A DNA stretch of 64,000 nt from Bacillus sp. FJAT-25509 (GTDB lineage Bacteria > Bacillota > Bacilli > Bacillales > Bacillaceae_G), in NCBI RefSeq assembly GCF_001420605.1, contig NZ_LJIZ01000038.1, positions 1 through 64,000 of the forward strand. The letters run 5' to 3'. Both the position numbers and the translations under genes were made by a program. This document shows, piece after piece, positions 17,644 through 25,735 of this stretch; the stretch's first letter is position 1; each line of letters begins with the position of its first letter. The notes below the pieces were generated by a model. The model did no database searches, had not been told where the DNA came from, and saw nothing but the letters and a program-made list of their open reading frames with translations.

Positions 17644-18102
17644 GTGAGTTCAATTCTTACGTTTATTTTCGCGTTAATGTTATTTTCATTGTCTGGGATC
17701 TTATTTCCAATAGATATTAAATGGTATAGCAAGTTGAAAAAACCTGTATGGACTCCACCTAGTAAATTATTTGGAATCGTATGGGGAGTGCTCTATGTAT
17801 TAATTGCACTTTCACTCGCTATAGTAGAGTGCAAAGTTGGTCTAAAAAATACTTCAGTTCCTTATTTGCTTATCTGGATCATAAATTATATAAGTAACCA
17901 GGCATTTAGTTATTTTCAATTTAAATTAAAGAGACTTGATTTAGCAGCATTAGATTGTTTAATTGTAGCAGTTACAGCGGTTTTATTAGTTATTTTAACG
18001 ATACCCTATTCGATGTTAGCCGCTGTATTATTAATTCCTTATGCTATATGGACTATATTTGCAACCTATTTATCATTTACTCTGTATTATTTAAATAAAT
18101 AA
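17644..18102 (+). CDS. tspO: TspO/MBR family membrane protein
   Basis: A 152-residue five-helix membrane protein of the TspO (peripheral benzodiazepine receptor-like) family. The signature is KWYSKLKKPVWTPPSKLFGIVWGVLYVLIALSL (about 28-60), followed by an FSYFQFKLKRLDLAALD segment (about 86-104). The family binds and degrades or transports tetrapyrroles and has stress roles. GTG start at 17644, because the ATG two bases earlier runs straight into TGA; GGGAGG lies eight bases upstream. Single-gene unit with its own terminator. Confidence 0.88.
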   Translation: MSSILTFIFALMLFSLSGILFPIDIKWYSKLKKPVWTPPSKLFGIVWGVLYVLIALSLAIVECKVGLKNTSVPYLLIWIINYISNQAFSYFQFKLKRLDLAALDCLIVAVTAVLLVILTIPYSMLAAVLLIPYAIWTIFATYLSFTLYYLNK

Positions 18103-18138
18103 CCAATTTATCAAATAATTAATTTATATAAAAAAAAC

Positions 18139-18180
18139 AAAACGTAAGAATGTTGATTTAACAGCATTCTTGCGTTTTTA
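18139..18180 (+). terminator. terminator after tspO
   Basis: AACGTAAGAATG pairs with CATTCTTGCGTT (one G-U pair) around a 12-base loop, followed by a T-run. Confidence 0.8.
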
Positions 18181-18295
18181 ATTTAATGTTTTTTTAATTA
18201 AAACAGTGCTTAATAAGATAGCACCTTAAACATACTGAATCAAAAAGAATGTCATAATCCTCAAATATTCAAAGCTAAAGTGAAAAATATAACTT

Positions 18296-19324
18296 TCATG
18301 TAAAATATTCCAATTTTGCATTCGGGAAAAATTTTTCCAAATAGCTATAAAGTTTAGATTTTAATTCTTCTTCTTCTTCTTTTTGATAGATGTATTTTCC
18401 AATGCCATATTTACCCCACTTGTACCGTCTTTTTTCTTCATCTAATTCTAATTTTGTCATAGGGTAGTTTTTTTCAATAACTTTTTTTGCTGGCTTTGTA
18501 AAACGATGTTGAATAAACTCAAAAGTTAAATCTTTTTTGGCCTCCTGAGGCAGTTCCGCTTCCAACCTTTCAAACATATGAAGATATCCTTCCTCCCATC
18601 CTTCGTGCAGATAAATTGGTGCTACTATAAAACCAAGCGGATAACCAGCTCTTGCTACTTTTCCTGCTGCCTCAATTCTTTTTTCCAATGGTGAAGTTCC
18701 TGGTTCAAAGTTCTTGATCACATAATCAGCGTTAACGCTAAATCGAAATCGAGTTTTCCCATTATGTTTTGCATCGAGTAAGTGATCCACATGATGAAAT
18801 TTCGTAACAAATCTCAATTTTCCATACTCAGATTCACCAAAATGTTCTATCGCCCTTTTTAATGTATGTGTCAAATGATCAATTCCAACAATATCGGATG
18901 TACAAGATGCTTCAAACCTTGTCATTGAAGGGGCACGCTCCATCATGTATTTGTCAGCAGTTTCCAAAATTTCATCCACGTTTACATATGTACGAATATA
19001 CGGCTTGCTCCCCATAGTAGTTTGTAAATAGCAATAATGACAATGTCCCATGCAGCCTGTTGCAAAAGGAATGGCATATTCTGCTGATGGTTTTGAAGTA
19101 TCAAATTTAAGTGTTTTTCTAACCCCGACAACAAGTGTTGACTTGGCTACCCTGTATCTTTGAAGATCGTTGTCGCCTGGGAGATTTCTTACTTGGTTAT
19201 GAGAAGTGGTATGGCGAATTTCGACCCCCATCTTTTCAAACTTTGTCTGTAGTTCTCTTCCTAATGGATAATCTAACGCACTTGGTTCGAAATATACTAG
19301 CTTTGGTGTAAAAGGTTTATTCAT
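18296..19324 (-). CDS. splB: spore photoproduct lyase
   Basis: A 342-residue radical-SAM enzyme that reverses the spore photoproduct (5-thyminyl-5,6-dihydrothymine) during germination. The radical-SAM cluster motif is CMGHCHYC (about residues 91-98) in ATGCMGHCHYCYLQTTMGSKPYIRTYVN. Other family parts are FEASCTSDIVGIDH and RFRFSVNADYVIKNFEPGTSPLEKR. Length matches B. subtilis SplB. The start codon overlaps the splA stop as ATGA, so the two are coupled. The family is normally expressed in the forespore under sigma-G; I could not pick out a clear sigma-G promoter. Confidence 0.95.
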   Translation of the reverse strand: MNKPFTPKLVYFEPSALDYPLGRELQTKFEKMGVEIRHTTSHNQVRNLPGDNDLQRYRVAKSTLVVGVRKTLKFDTSKPSAEYAIPFATGCMGHCHYCYLQTTMGSKPYIRTYVNVDEILETADKYMMERAPSMTRFEASCTSDIVGIDHLTHTLKRAIEHFGESEYGKLRFVTKFHHVDHLLDAKHNGKTRFRFSVNADYVIKNFEPGTSPLEKRIEAAGKVARAGYPLGFIVAPIYLHEGWEEGYLHMFERLEAELPQEAKKDLTFEFIQHRFTKPAKKVIEKNYPMTKLELDEEKRRYKWGKYGIGKYIYQKEEEEELKSKLYSYLEKFFPNAKLEYFT

Positions 19325-19584
19325 TCAAATTTCTCCTCTGTAGCTTCTCCAAAATAGTAATTATATGCTTGGTTAGCCTCTTCTTCAGTAGAATAAACTG
19401 CCATCTCATTTGAGAGAGGGTAATAAGTTTCATATAAAAATAAGGCTAATTCATTGGAGTTTTCTGGATTGTTTACAACTGCTGCAGCTTGAATATTTGC
19501 CACATTCTGTGTATGGGGGTTTCGGTAAAAAACATAGACAATATCACCAGGTTGATAAGTCGGATTATCGTTGTAAAGTTCCAT
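19321..19584 (-). CDS. splA: SplA, regulator of the spl operon
   Basis: An 87-residue protein matching SplA, the small TRAP-like regulator encoded before splB in Bacillus. The characteristic stretch is YQPGDIVYVFYRNPHTQNVAN (about 10-30), followed by IQAAAVVNNPE. SplA limits splAB expression in the forespore. A GAAAGGTGA ribosome site precedes the ATG, and the 3' end overlaps splB by four bases. The gene pair is strong evidence that the organism forms spores. Confidence 0.92.
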   Translation of the reverse strand: MELYNDNPTYQPGDIVYVFYRNPHTQNVANIQAAAVVNNPENSNELALFLYETYYPLSNEMAVYSTEEEANQAYNYYFGEATEEKFE

Positions 19585-19599
19585 TTCATCACCTTTCTT

Positions 19600-20029
19600 C
19601 CTGTAATTAAATATTTAATATTTACTAGGTTTTATGTTTTCCATAGTTAGTAAATTTATGTTTATATGATTATGAAAGTTTTTAAAGACTTAAACAACTA
19701 TAGCTTACTTATTACATGAAAAATTCCAGATTACATGTTCAATCGCTAAACGCAATTTTCAACATTATTGCATAACTGTAGTCATATTTTTAATATATTG
19801 AACAAAATTGTCAGTAACTAGATGAAATCTTCCATTTTTGGAAAATATATACATTAGTTATCCTTTTTAAGTAAAAAAGTCCCATCATTTTTTGACATGA
19901 AACCTCTGCTAAGGGACAGATGCAAAGTGTCTAATTCCAAAAAAGAAATGTAATTGAATCATCTGAAATTTTTAAAAACATAAATTTTGATTTTGTACTT
20001 GATTCATGTAGGACTAAGGTGTATATTAA
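19600..20029. other. intergenic stretch, little visible
   Basis: AT-rich region between splA and the MarR gene. There is no open frame with a ribosome site. GTCCC (19889) and GGGAC (19913) could close a large weak stem, which I do not consider meaningful. Confidence 0.3.
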
Positions 20030-20071
20030 TTGACATATCAATAGTTGACCCATCAATTATTGATAGGTCAA
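20030..20071. promoter_or_regulatory. MarR-type operator over the promoter
   Basis: A long inverted repeat: TATCAATA (20036-20043) and TATTGATA (20058-20065), extended outward by TTGAC and GGTCAA. TTGACA at 20030-20035 is a good -35 hexamer, so binding here would block transcription. It lies about 50 bases before the MarR gene and most likely mediates autorepression relieved by an electrophile ligand. Confidence 0.6.
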
Positions 20072-20121
20072 AAATTAGTAACCATTAATAAAATTTCATC
20101 AAATCTTTTTGGAGGTAGCGC

Positions 20122-20574
20122 GTGCCTAATACAAAAGAAACAAAAGTACTATCACTATTAAAAGAATTAAAAGTTCAAATTGAAACAACATTTGAAAAAT
20201 GTATGGGTATTAGTCAGTCACGATTAGAAATTTTGAATCAATTGTTTGAGTACGGTGAAATTAGTCAATCTCAGCTTCAAAAAAATTTAAAGATTGATAG
20301 TGCTGCAATTACTAGACATTTAAAACAACTTGAGTTAAATGGAAAGATCACTAGAAGAAAGTGTAAGACTGATAACAGAATAACCTTAGTTAGATTAACA
20401 CAAATGGGACAAGATCAAATGTCTAGTTTATGGAAGGAAAAAGTAGAGTTTGTAGAGAACATGCTTATTGGATTTTCAGAAGAAGAAATTGACTTAACAC
20501 TTGAATATTTAAACCGTATACAAATAAATATGAACCAAATTAATTCAAATCGCGATAATCTAAATAATACTTAA
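20122..20574 (+). CDS. MarR-family transcriptional regulator
   Basis: A 150-residue winged-helix repressor. The DNA-binding part is about residues 35-100: SRLEILNQLFEYGEISQSQLQKNLKIDSAAITRHLKQLELNGKITRRKCKTDNRITLVRLT, where IDSAAITRHLKQLE is the recognition helix and CKTDNR the wing. Helical dimerisation ends flank it. GTG start at 20122 with GGAGG ten bases upstream. It is followed closely by a nitroreductase and a quinol-monooxygenase-like gene, the usual content of quinone/electrophile-responsive MarR units such as those of MhqR and YodB. C42 and other cysteines could sense thiol stress, but this is not shown. Confidence 0.88.
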   Translation: MPNTKETKVLSLLKELKVQIETTFEKCMGISQSRLEILNQLFEYGEISQSQLQKNLKIDSAAITRHLKQLELNGKITRRKCKTDNRITLVRLTQMGQDQMSSLWKEKVEFVENMLIGFSEEEIDLTLEYLNRIQINMNQINSNRDNLNNT

Positions 20575-20600
20575 AAATTAGTAAAGAGGAGAATACAACA

Positions 20601-21239
20601 ATGACTACGACAACATTAACTAATAATTTTAATGAAATTCTAAAAGGAAGACGCTCAATCCGCAAATATGATTCAAATGTTAAAATCCCAGTGGAGGAAA
20701 TGCATGAAATAATAGAAACGGCAACTTTAGCTCCTTCTTCAGTAAACATGCAACCGTGGAGATTCTTAGTAATTGAAAGTGATGAAGCAAAAGCTACATT
20801 AGCTCCATTAGCCCGATTCAATCAATCACAAGTTGAAACTTCTTCTGCGATGATTGCACTATTTGGGGACTTAAATAATTTTGACTATGCTGAAGAAATA
20901 TATGGTCGTGCAGTTGAATTAGGTTATATGCCAAAAGATGTAAAAGAGAAACAACTAGAAACACTTAGTGGTTTCTTTGCAAACAGTACTGCAGAGCAAA
21001 TGAAAGATACTGTTTTAATTGATGGTGGATTGGTAGCAATGCAATTTATGCTAACGGCTCGTGCTTATGGTTATGACACTTGTCCAATTGGTGGCTTCGA
21101 AAAAGACAAAATTGCAGAAGCATTCGGTATGGATAAAGACAGATATGTTCCTGTTATGTTGATTTCAATAGGTAAAGCTGTGGATGCAGGATATCAATCT
21201 GTACGTTTACCAGTTGAACGTGTAGCAGAGTGGAAATAA
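20601..21239 (+). CDS. nitroreductase family protein (YodC-like)
   Basis: A 212-residue FMN-dependent nitroreductase. Hallmarks are RRSIRKYD near the start (about 17-24), TLAPSSVNMQPWRFLVIES (about 42-60), ALLDGGL-type packing at VLIDGGLVAMQFMLTARAYGYDTCPIGGF (about 144-173) and the terminal LPVERVAEWK. The closest named pattern I recall is B. subtilis YodC. It likely reduces quinones or nitroaromatics with NAD(P)H in the cytosol. GAGGAG ribosome site. It lies 26 bases after the MarR regulator, in one transcription unit. Confidence 0.87.
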   Translation: MTTTTLTNNFNEILKGRRSIRKYDSNVKIPVEEMHEIIETATLAPSSVNMQPWRFLVIESDEAKATLAPLARFNQSQVETSSAMIALFGDLNNFDYAEEIYGRAVELGYMPKDVKEKQLETLSGFFANSTAEQMKDTVLIDGGLVAMQFMLTARAYGYDTCPIGGFEKDKIAEAFGMDKDRYVPVMLISIGKAVDAGYQSVRLPVERVAEWK

Positions 21240-21286
21240 AAAATAAAAAATAATATAAAAAAAATAATGAAAAGAAGGTAAATATA

Positions 21287-21580
21287 ATGATTATTATTCA
21301 TGCGAAAATGACAATTGATTCAGCAAAAGAAACGATGTTTTTAGAGGAAATGACTTCGCTTTTAGAATTATCAAGAGCAGAAGAAGGTAATATTTCATAC
21401 GATTTGACAAAACAAACGGATAGGGTAAATGAATACATCATGGTCGAAACTTGGCAAGATTTAAATGCTGTAGCCACACATAATACAAGTGCTCATTTTA
21501 CAGCGTTTGCTGAAAAAGCCAAAGATTACCTTACAGCGCCTATTCAAATAAATCTTTATGAAGCAAATAAAATAAAGTAA
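21287..21580 (+). CDS. antibiotic-biosynthesis-monooxygenase-type (YgiN/YcnE-like) protein
   Basis: A 97-residue single-domain dimeric alpha/beta protein. The pattern MTSLLELSRAEEGNISYDLTKQTD, then YIMVETWQDLNAVATHNTSAHFTAF, is that of the ABM domain with the conserved E-x-W-x-D and histidine. Relatives act as quinol monooxygenases or scavenge reactive products. As the last gene of the MarR-nitroreductase unit it probably handles quinols made by the nitroreductase. GAAGG ribosome site six bases upstream of ATG 21287. Confidence 0.8.
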   Translation: MIIIHAKMTIDSAKETMFLEEMTSLLELSRAEEGNISYDLTKQTDRVNEYIMVETWQDLNAVATHNTSAHFTAFAEKAKDYLTAPIQINLYEANKIK

Positions 21581-21699
21581 TTTATTAAAAATGGAATAGT
21601 GTTTAGAAAATATACCTACCTTGACAATAAAATCATGTTTGAAACATTTAAAAATTATTCTATAAGAGCCAGTAATGAATTAGGTTCATACTGTAAATT

Positions 21700-21738
21700 A
21701 AACCTATCTTAATCCTTGTGGTAAGATAGGTTTTTTTC
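21700..21738 (+). terminator. terminator after the MarR-nitroreductase unit
   Basis: AAACCTATCTTA (21700-21711) pairs perfectly with TAAGATAGGTTT (21722-21733), then T-run. The rest of the 335-base gap before 21916 shows nothing else. Confidence 0.88.
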
Positions 21739-21915
21739 TTCTCAAAATTAAAACTTTTTAAGATTCTTCATTAGTGACTTCAATTTCATAAGATTACCTA
21801 GTTGGACTTAGATTCATGTTGCTTTTTGAATACTTACATACATAGAATTATTATAGCCGATACTAAAATTATGGTGTAAATTACATCATAAACTTCGATG
21901 TGGAGGTAAACTTAT

Positions 21916-22089
21916 ATGAATATTCGTGAAGGTTTAATCCCAACAGTTTTAGGTTCTGCTGTAACTGCTACTGGTTATGCATTAAAACAAAAAAGAGGAA
22001 CGAATAAAATGATCGCCAATACAGTTTTTGGTTTTGGTTTAGCCCATATTGTATTAGGTGCCATTGACTTAGTTGAACATCGAAGATAG
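21916..22089 (+). CDS. small conserved-looking membrane-associated protein
   Basis: A 57-residue frame, MNIREGLIPTVLGSAVTA and onward, with two short hydrophobic stretches (about 7-23 and 33-51), each glycine-rich and amphipathic, separated by KQKRGTNK and ending DLVEHRR. GGAGG lies at 21902-21906, nine bases before ATG 21916, and a strong terminator follows ten bases after the stop. Both support a real gene. I recall similar unassigned short proteins in Bacillus but cannot give a function. Confidence 0.7.
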   Translation: MNIREGLIPTVLGSAVTATGYALKQKRGTNKMIANTVFGFGLAHIVLGAIDLVEHRR

Positions 22090-22098
22090 ATTGAAAGA

Positions 22099-22128
22099 AG
22101 AGAGTGTCATACAAACACTCTCTTTTTT
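22099..22128 (+). terminator. terminator after the small protein gene
   Basis: AGAGAGTGT (22099-22107) pairs perfectly with ACACTCTCT (22115-22123), then T-run. Confidence 0.85.
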
Positions 22129-22291
22129 AATCTTTATTTAACAGCATGTTCAACTAGCCCAGTGTTTTAGTTTAATAAGGAAGAAAGCTTCGCTAACGTG
22201 GATTTTTTTCTTGAATTTTGAATTTTTTTATTGAATATGAAAATGAAAAAACTATTACTATTTTCCTTTGAAACTTCAAAGAGTTAAAAAT

Positions 22292-22322
22292 AAAGAGGGT
22301 GCCCTTTTTAGGACATCCTCCT
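22292..22322 (-). terminator. terminator after the MFS gene
   Basis: On the minus strand GAGGATGTCC pairs with GGGCACCCTC, with two wobble or mismatched positions, followed by a T-rich tail. Confidence 0.6.
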
Positions 22323-22330
22323 ATCTCTTT

Positions 22331-23605
22331 TTAGTAATTTGTAGTTTTAGCTACTTCTGTATTTTGGGGTTCAGAAACACGAGTTAAAAAGAAAATACCA
22401 ATTACAAATAGAATAATTAGACTAAATACCCCCATATTAGAACGTCCTGTGATTTGAGCTGTCAGGCCGACTATTAATGGTCCCATAATCGATGCGAATT
22501 TACCGAAAATATTATAGAAGCCAAAAAACTCATTTGATTTTTCTTTAGGTACAAGTTTTGCGTAATATGAACGACTTAAAGCTTGAATTCCACCTTGAGA
22601 CGTGGCAACAAGCATGGCTAAAATCCAAAAGTCTAAAGTAGAATTTAAAAAGTAAGCATATATACAAACAAACATATAAATAATGATTCCAACATAAAGC
22701 ATCATTTTACCGGAAAACTTATCTGCAAGCTTTCCATAAATAATTGCAAATGGAGCAGCAACAACCTGTGTGACAAACAAAATAATTAATAGATTTGTTG
22801 AACTGATTCCAAGGTCAGTTCCATATGCTGTCGACATGGTAATAATCGTTCCAACGCCATCGATATAAAAGAAATATGCTATTAAAAATATAAATAAGGC
22901 ACGATATTGTCGGATATTTTTAAATGTTTTTCCTAGCCTCTTAAAGCTATTAAATACAGGATTTTGTTCAGGTTCAATAAAATAATTTTGACGAACGTTT
23001 CGTAACAAAGGAATTGCAAAAATGCCCCACCAGACTGCAGTAATGAGAAAGGCAATTTGACTTGCTAAAGTTGTTGAAATTGAAAGGATCTCTTTCTGAG
23101 CTAATACAATTATAGCAATACTAATGATAAATGGAATTGTACTACCTATATATCCTAAACCAAAGCCTCGAGCGGATATCTTATTCATACGAACTTCTGA
23201 AGTTACATCTACTAAAAAAGCGTCATAAAATACATTAGCACCAGCAAAGCCAATAGCTGTAATCGTATAACATATCAATAGTAAAAGCCAGTTATCATTA
23301 GGAATAAAAGTAAGTACTGCAGTAAAAGAAACACCGAGAGTAAAAAAGAAAGTAAAGAGCTTCTTTTTAAATCCTTTATAGTCGGCGATTGTTCCAAGAA
23401 TTGGACCTAACATAGCTAAGATGAATGTAGAAATAGCAATCGTATAACCTAAATAAGCAGTAGAATCAGAAGCACTTATTCCAGCTTTTGAAGCGGAAGC
23501 TTTATAAAAAAGAGGGAATACGGCAGTGCTAATAATAATAGAATAAGCTGAATTGGCCCAATCATAGAAAATCCAACTATTTTCTTGCTTCGTAAAACTC
23601 TTCAT
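22331..23605 (-). CDS. MFS transporter, UMF1/Atg22-like family (YxiO-like)
   Basis: A 424-residue major-facilitator protein with 12 predicted helices. The N-terminus SWIFYDWANSAYSIIISTAVFPLFYK (about 9-34) is diagnostic of the Atg22-like/UMF1 group, and LGPILGTIADYKGFKKK is the first cytosolic A-motif. TSQGGIQALSRSYYAKLVPKEKSNEFFGFYNIFGKFASIMGP (about 333-374) is the second conserved block. Yeast Atg22 exports vacuolar amino acids; bacterial substrates are undefined. B. subtilis YxiO has the same layout. Single-gene leftward unit with weak upstream signals. Confidence 0.85.
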   Translation of the reverse strand: MKSFTKQENSWIFYDWANSAYSIIISTAVFPLFYKASASKAGISASDSTAYLGYTIAISTFILAMLGPILGTIADYKGFKKKLFTFFFTLGVSFTAVLTFIPNDNWLLLLICYTITAIGFAGANVFYDAFLVDVTSEVRMNKISARGFGLGYIGSTIPFIISIAIIVLAQKEILSISTTLASQIAFLITAVWWGIFAIPLLRNVRQNYFIEPEQNPVFNSFKRLGKTFKNIRQYRALFIFLIAYFFYIDGVGTIITMSTAYGTDLGISSTNLLIILFVTQVVAAPFAIIYGKLADKFSGKMMLYVGIIIYMFVCIYAYFLNSTLDFWILAMLVATSQGGIQALSRSYYAKLVPKEKSNEFFGFYNIFGKFASIMGPLIVGLTAQITGRSNMGVFSLIILFVIGIFFLTRVSEPQNTEVAKTTNY

Positions 23606-23872
23606 GAGTTTTTTCCTCCCAATGATTAGTAACTGCTATTTTTATAATAGGTTATAGATTAGATACTACTAATATTTTATTTCTCCTCTACAGTTTTCAG
23701 TATATTATCTAAAAATTCCCTATATAAGCAGAGGAAAAGAGGAGAACTCTTAAAATTTCGGGGGTTGGCTAAAGAAAAGCGCGAAAAAGGTAAAAAAGTC
23801 GTAGATGTTAATACATTATTTCCCACTTCTATGTTATCTTAGTTATATAACAATTCTTGGAGGTTACGAGTA

Positions 23873-25039
23873 ATGAAATCTACTTTAAATGATACTACAA
23901 ATGAGCAGCTCCCATATTCAAGGACCAATCCATTTCAAGCGAAGGTTCTTAAAAATATTAATTTAAATGGAACAGACTCAAATAAGGAAACAAGGCATAT
24001 TGAATTATCATTGAAAGGATCAGGATTTACTTATGTCCCAGGTGCTGCACTTGGCGTGGTTCCTTCAAATGATCCAGAGCTAGTTGCTGCTCTTATAAAT
24101 GAAATGAAATGGGATGAAGAAGCAGTTGTTACTGTTGGTAAGCAGGGTGAAACACTATCTTTAAAAGAAGCGCTTACATCCTACTTTGAAATTACACTAA
24201 TAACGAAGAAGATATTACAACAGGCAGCTGCATTTACAGAAAACGAAGAGCTAAAAAACCTTGTGTTGGTTGAAAATGCAACTCAACTTAAGGAATATTG
24301 CTATGGGCGAGATTTACTTGATATGTTACGTGATTTTGGTCCATGGAGTGCTTCTGCTCAAGAGATTGTTTCATTATTAAGAAAAATGACTCCTCGTCTA
24401 TATTCAATCGCAAGTAGTATTGCTGCAAATCCAGATGAAGTTCATCTAACAATCGGTGCTGTACGCTACACTGCGCATGGGCGCGATCGAAAAGGTGTTT
24501 GTTCTGTTTTATGTTCAGAACGTATTAAAGAAGGAGATACTCTTCCAGTCTATGTTCAAGCAAATAAACACTTCTATCTGCCAGATTCTCAAGACGTAGA
24601 TATTATTATGGTTGGACCTGGTACGGGTATTGCACCATTCCGTTCGTTTATCCAGGAACGAGCAGTCAATAAAGTCGCTGGCCGTTCATGGTTATTTTTT
24701 GGAGATCAGCATGAAGCGTCAGATTTCCTTTATAAAAGCGAGTTAGAAAAATATCAACAAGATGGGGTATTAACAAAAATTGATACTGCATTCTCTCGTG
24801 ATACAGATCAAAAAGTTTATGTACAGCATAAAATGCTTGAAAATAGCAAAGAAATGTTTGAATGGATCGAAAAAGGAGCTTATTTCTACGTTTGTGGCGA
24901 TAAGGAATATATGGCTAAAGACGTCAACGAAGCGCTTATTACGATTCTTGAAAAAGAAGGTGCGATGGATCGCGAGGCAGCTGAAGCACATCTTAAAGAT
25001 ATGCAGAAGCAAGGGCGTTATCAACGTGATGTGTATTAA
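23873..25039 (+). CDS. CysJ-like FAD/NADPH reductase lacking the flavodoxin domain
   Basis: A 388-residue flavoprotein equal to the C-terminal two thirds of sulfite reductase alpha subunit (CysJ). Residues about 15-220 are the FAD-binding domain with its helical insert (FGPWSASAQEIVSLLRKMTPRLYSIASS, then GVCSVLC). About 235-388 are the NADPH domain: MVGPGTGIAPFRSFIQERAV, SWLFFGDQHEASDFLY, YVCGDKEYMAKDV and terminal GRYQRDVY. The usual N-terminal FMN/flavodoxin domain (about 200 residues) is absent, and GGAGG at 23860-23864 supports this start rather than a truncation. No hemoprotein (cysI) gene is adjacent. It may reduce a separate flavodoxin or ferredoxin; its electron acceptor is unknown. 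Confidence 0.85.
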   Translation: MKSTLNDTTNEQLPYSRTNPFQAKVLKNINLNGTDSNKETRHIELSLKGSGFTYVPGAALGVVPSNDPELVAALINEMKWDEEAVVTVGKQGETLSLKEALTSYFEITLITKKILQQAAAFTENEELKNLVLVENATQLKEYCYGRDLLDMLRDFGPWSASAQEIVSLLRKMTPRLYSIASSIAANPDEVHLTIGAVRYTAHGRDRKGVCSVLCSERIKEGDTLPVYVQANKHFYLPDSQDVDIIMVGPGTGIAPFRSFIQERAVNKVAGRSWLFFGDQHEASDFLYKSELEKYQQDGVLTKIDTAFSRDTDQKVYVQHKMLENSKEMFEWIEKGAYFYVCGDKEYMAKDVNEALITILEKEGAMDREAAEAHLKDMQKQGRYQRDVY

Positions 25040-25077
25040 TATAAAAAGAGATTAAGAATACATGTATTTTGTAACAA

Positions 25078-25121
25078 AAAGTAACCCTTCGTTCCGGTTG
25101 GTACGAAGGGTTACTTTTTTT
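25078..25121 (+). terminator. terminator after the CysJ-like gene
   Basis: GTAACCCTTCGT (25081-25092) pairs perfectly with ACGAAGGGTTAC (25103-25114), then seven T. Confidence 0.92.
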
Positions 25122-25163
25122 GTTGTCATTAAGGTCAATATTTTTCTCTAACGTCTACATTGA

Positions 25164-25372
25164 ATGAGAGATGCAGTAATTAATGAAGGGATTTCATTAG
25201 AAATCGCATTACAAGTAATTACTTCAAATCCTGCACAAGTGCTAAAACTATCACAAAAAGATAACTTAAAACCTGGGTGCGACGCTGATATTGTTTTATT
25301 AAATCAAGAAACTTAGAATTTGAAACAGTATATGCACTTGGAAGATATTGCTTTCCAAAGTTGATGGGGTAA
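25164..25372 (+). pseudogene. 3' remnant of an isoaspartyl dipeptidase gene
   Basis: Translation from 25164 gives MRDAVINEGISLEIALQV, TSNPAQVLKLS and NLKPGCDADIVLLNQET, colinear with the C-terminal region of IadA encoded at 9887-11059, also at the DNA level. A one-base deletion creates TAG at 25314-25316; in the shifted frame EFETVYALG continues the homology before it fades near 25345. No upstream part of the gene remains. It is a dead fragment of a second iadA. Confidence 0.88.
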
Positions 25373-25735
25373 TTTTATGTCTAATTCAATTGTCGCACTG
25401 AATTAGTTGAATAAGATTATATTTATTAACCAAAAATTTTTTTGATTAACGAAAATGATAATACCGAATATTTTGGAAGAGCTAAGAAACCAAACTCAAC
25501 GCCACTAATTTTCCAATAGAAGATAGACCCTTGTTTTGTTCAACTTTTAATTTATTAAGTTTTTCATTTTTCGTCATACATCCAATAATCATAAAGGTGA
25601 GGAATATGTACTTATACAATATGGTACACTAATATTCGACCTTACGGGTGAGAGATTTGAATTAAGTCTAAATGTGACTTTTAAATTCCACTCAAAAAAG
25701 AACATATGAGTAAAACTATATGACGAGGTGTTGTT
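25373..25735. other. gene-free stretch
   Basis: AT-rich, with stops in all frames and no clear signal. It lies between the iadA remnant and the DUF899 gene and may hold further unrecognisable decayed sequence. Confidence 0.3.

Noticed and set aside
23606-23872. S-box or T-box leader before the CysJ-like gene
   Set aside because: No conserved T-box sequence or multi-helix leader ending in a terminator was found before the start codon.
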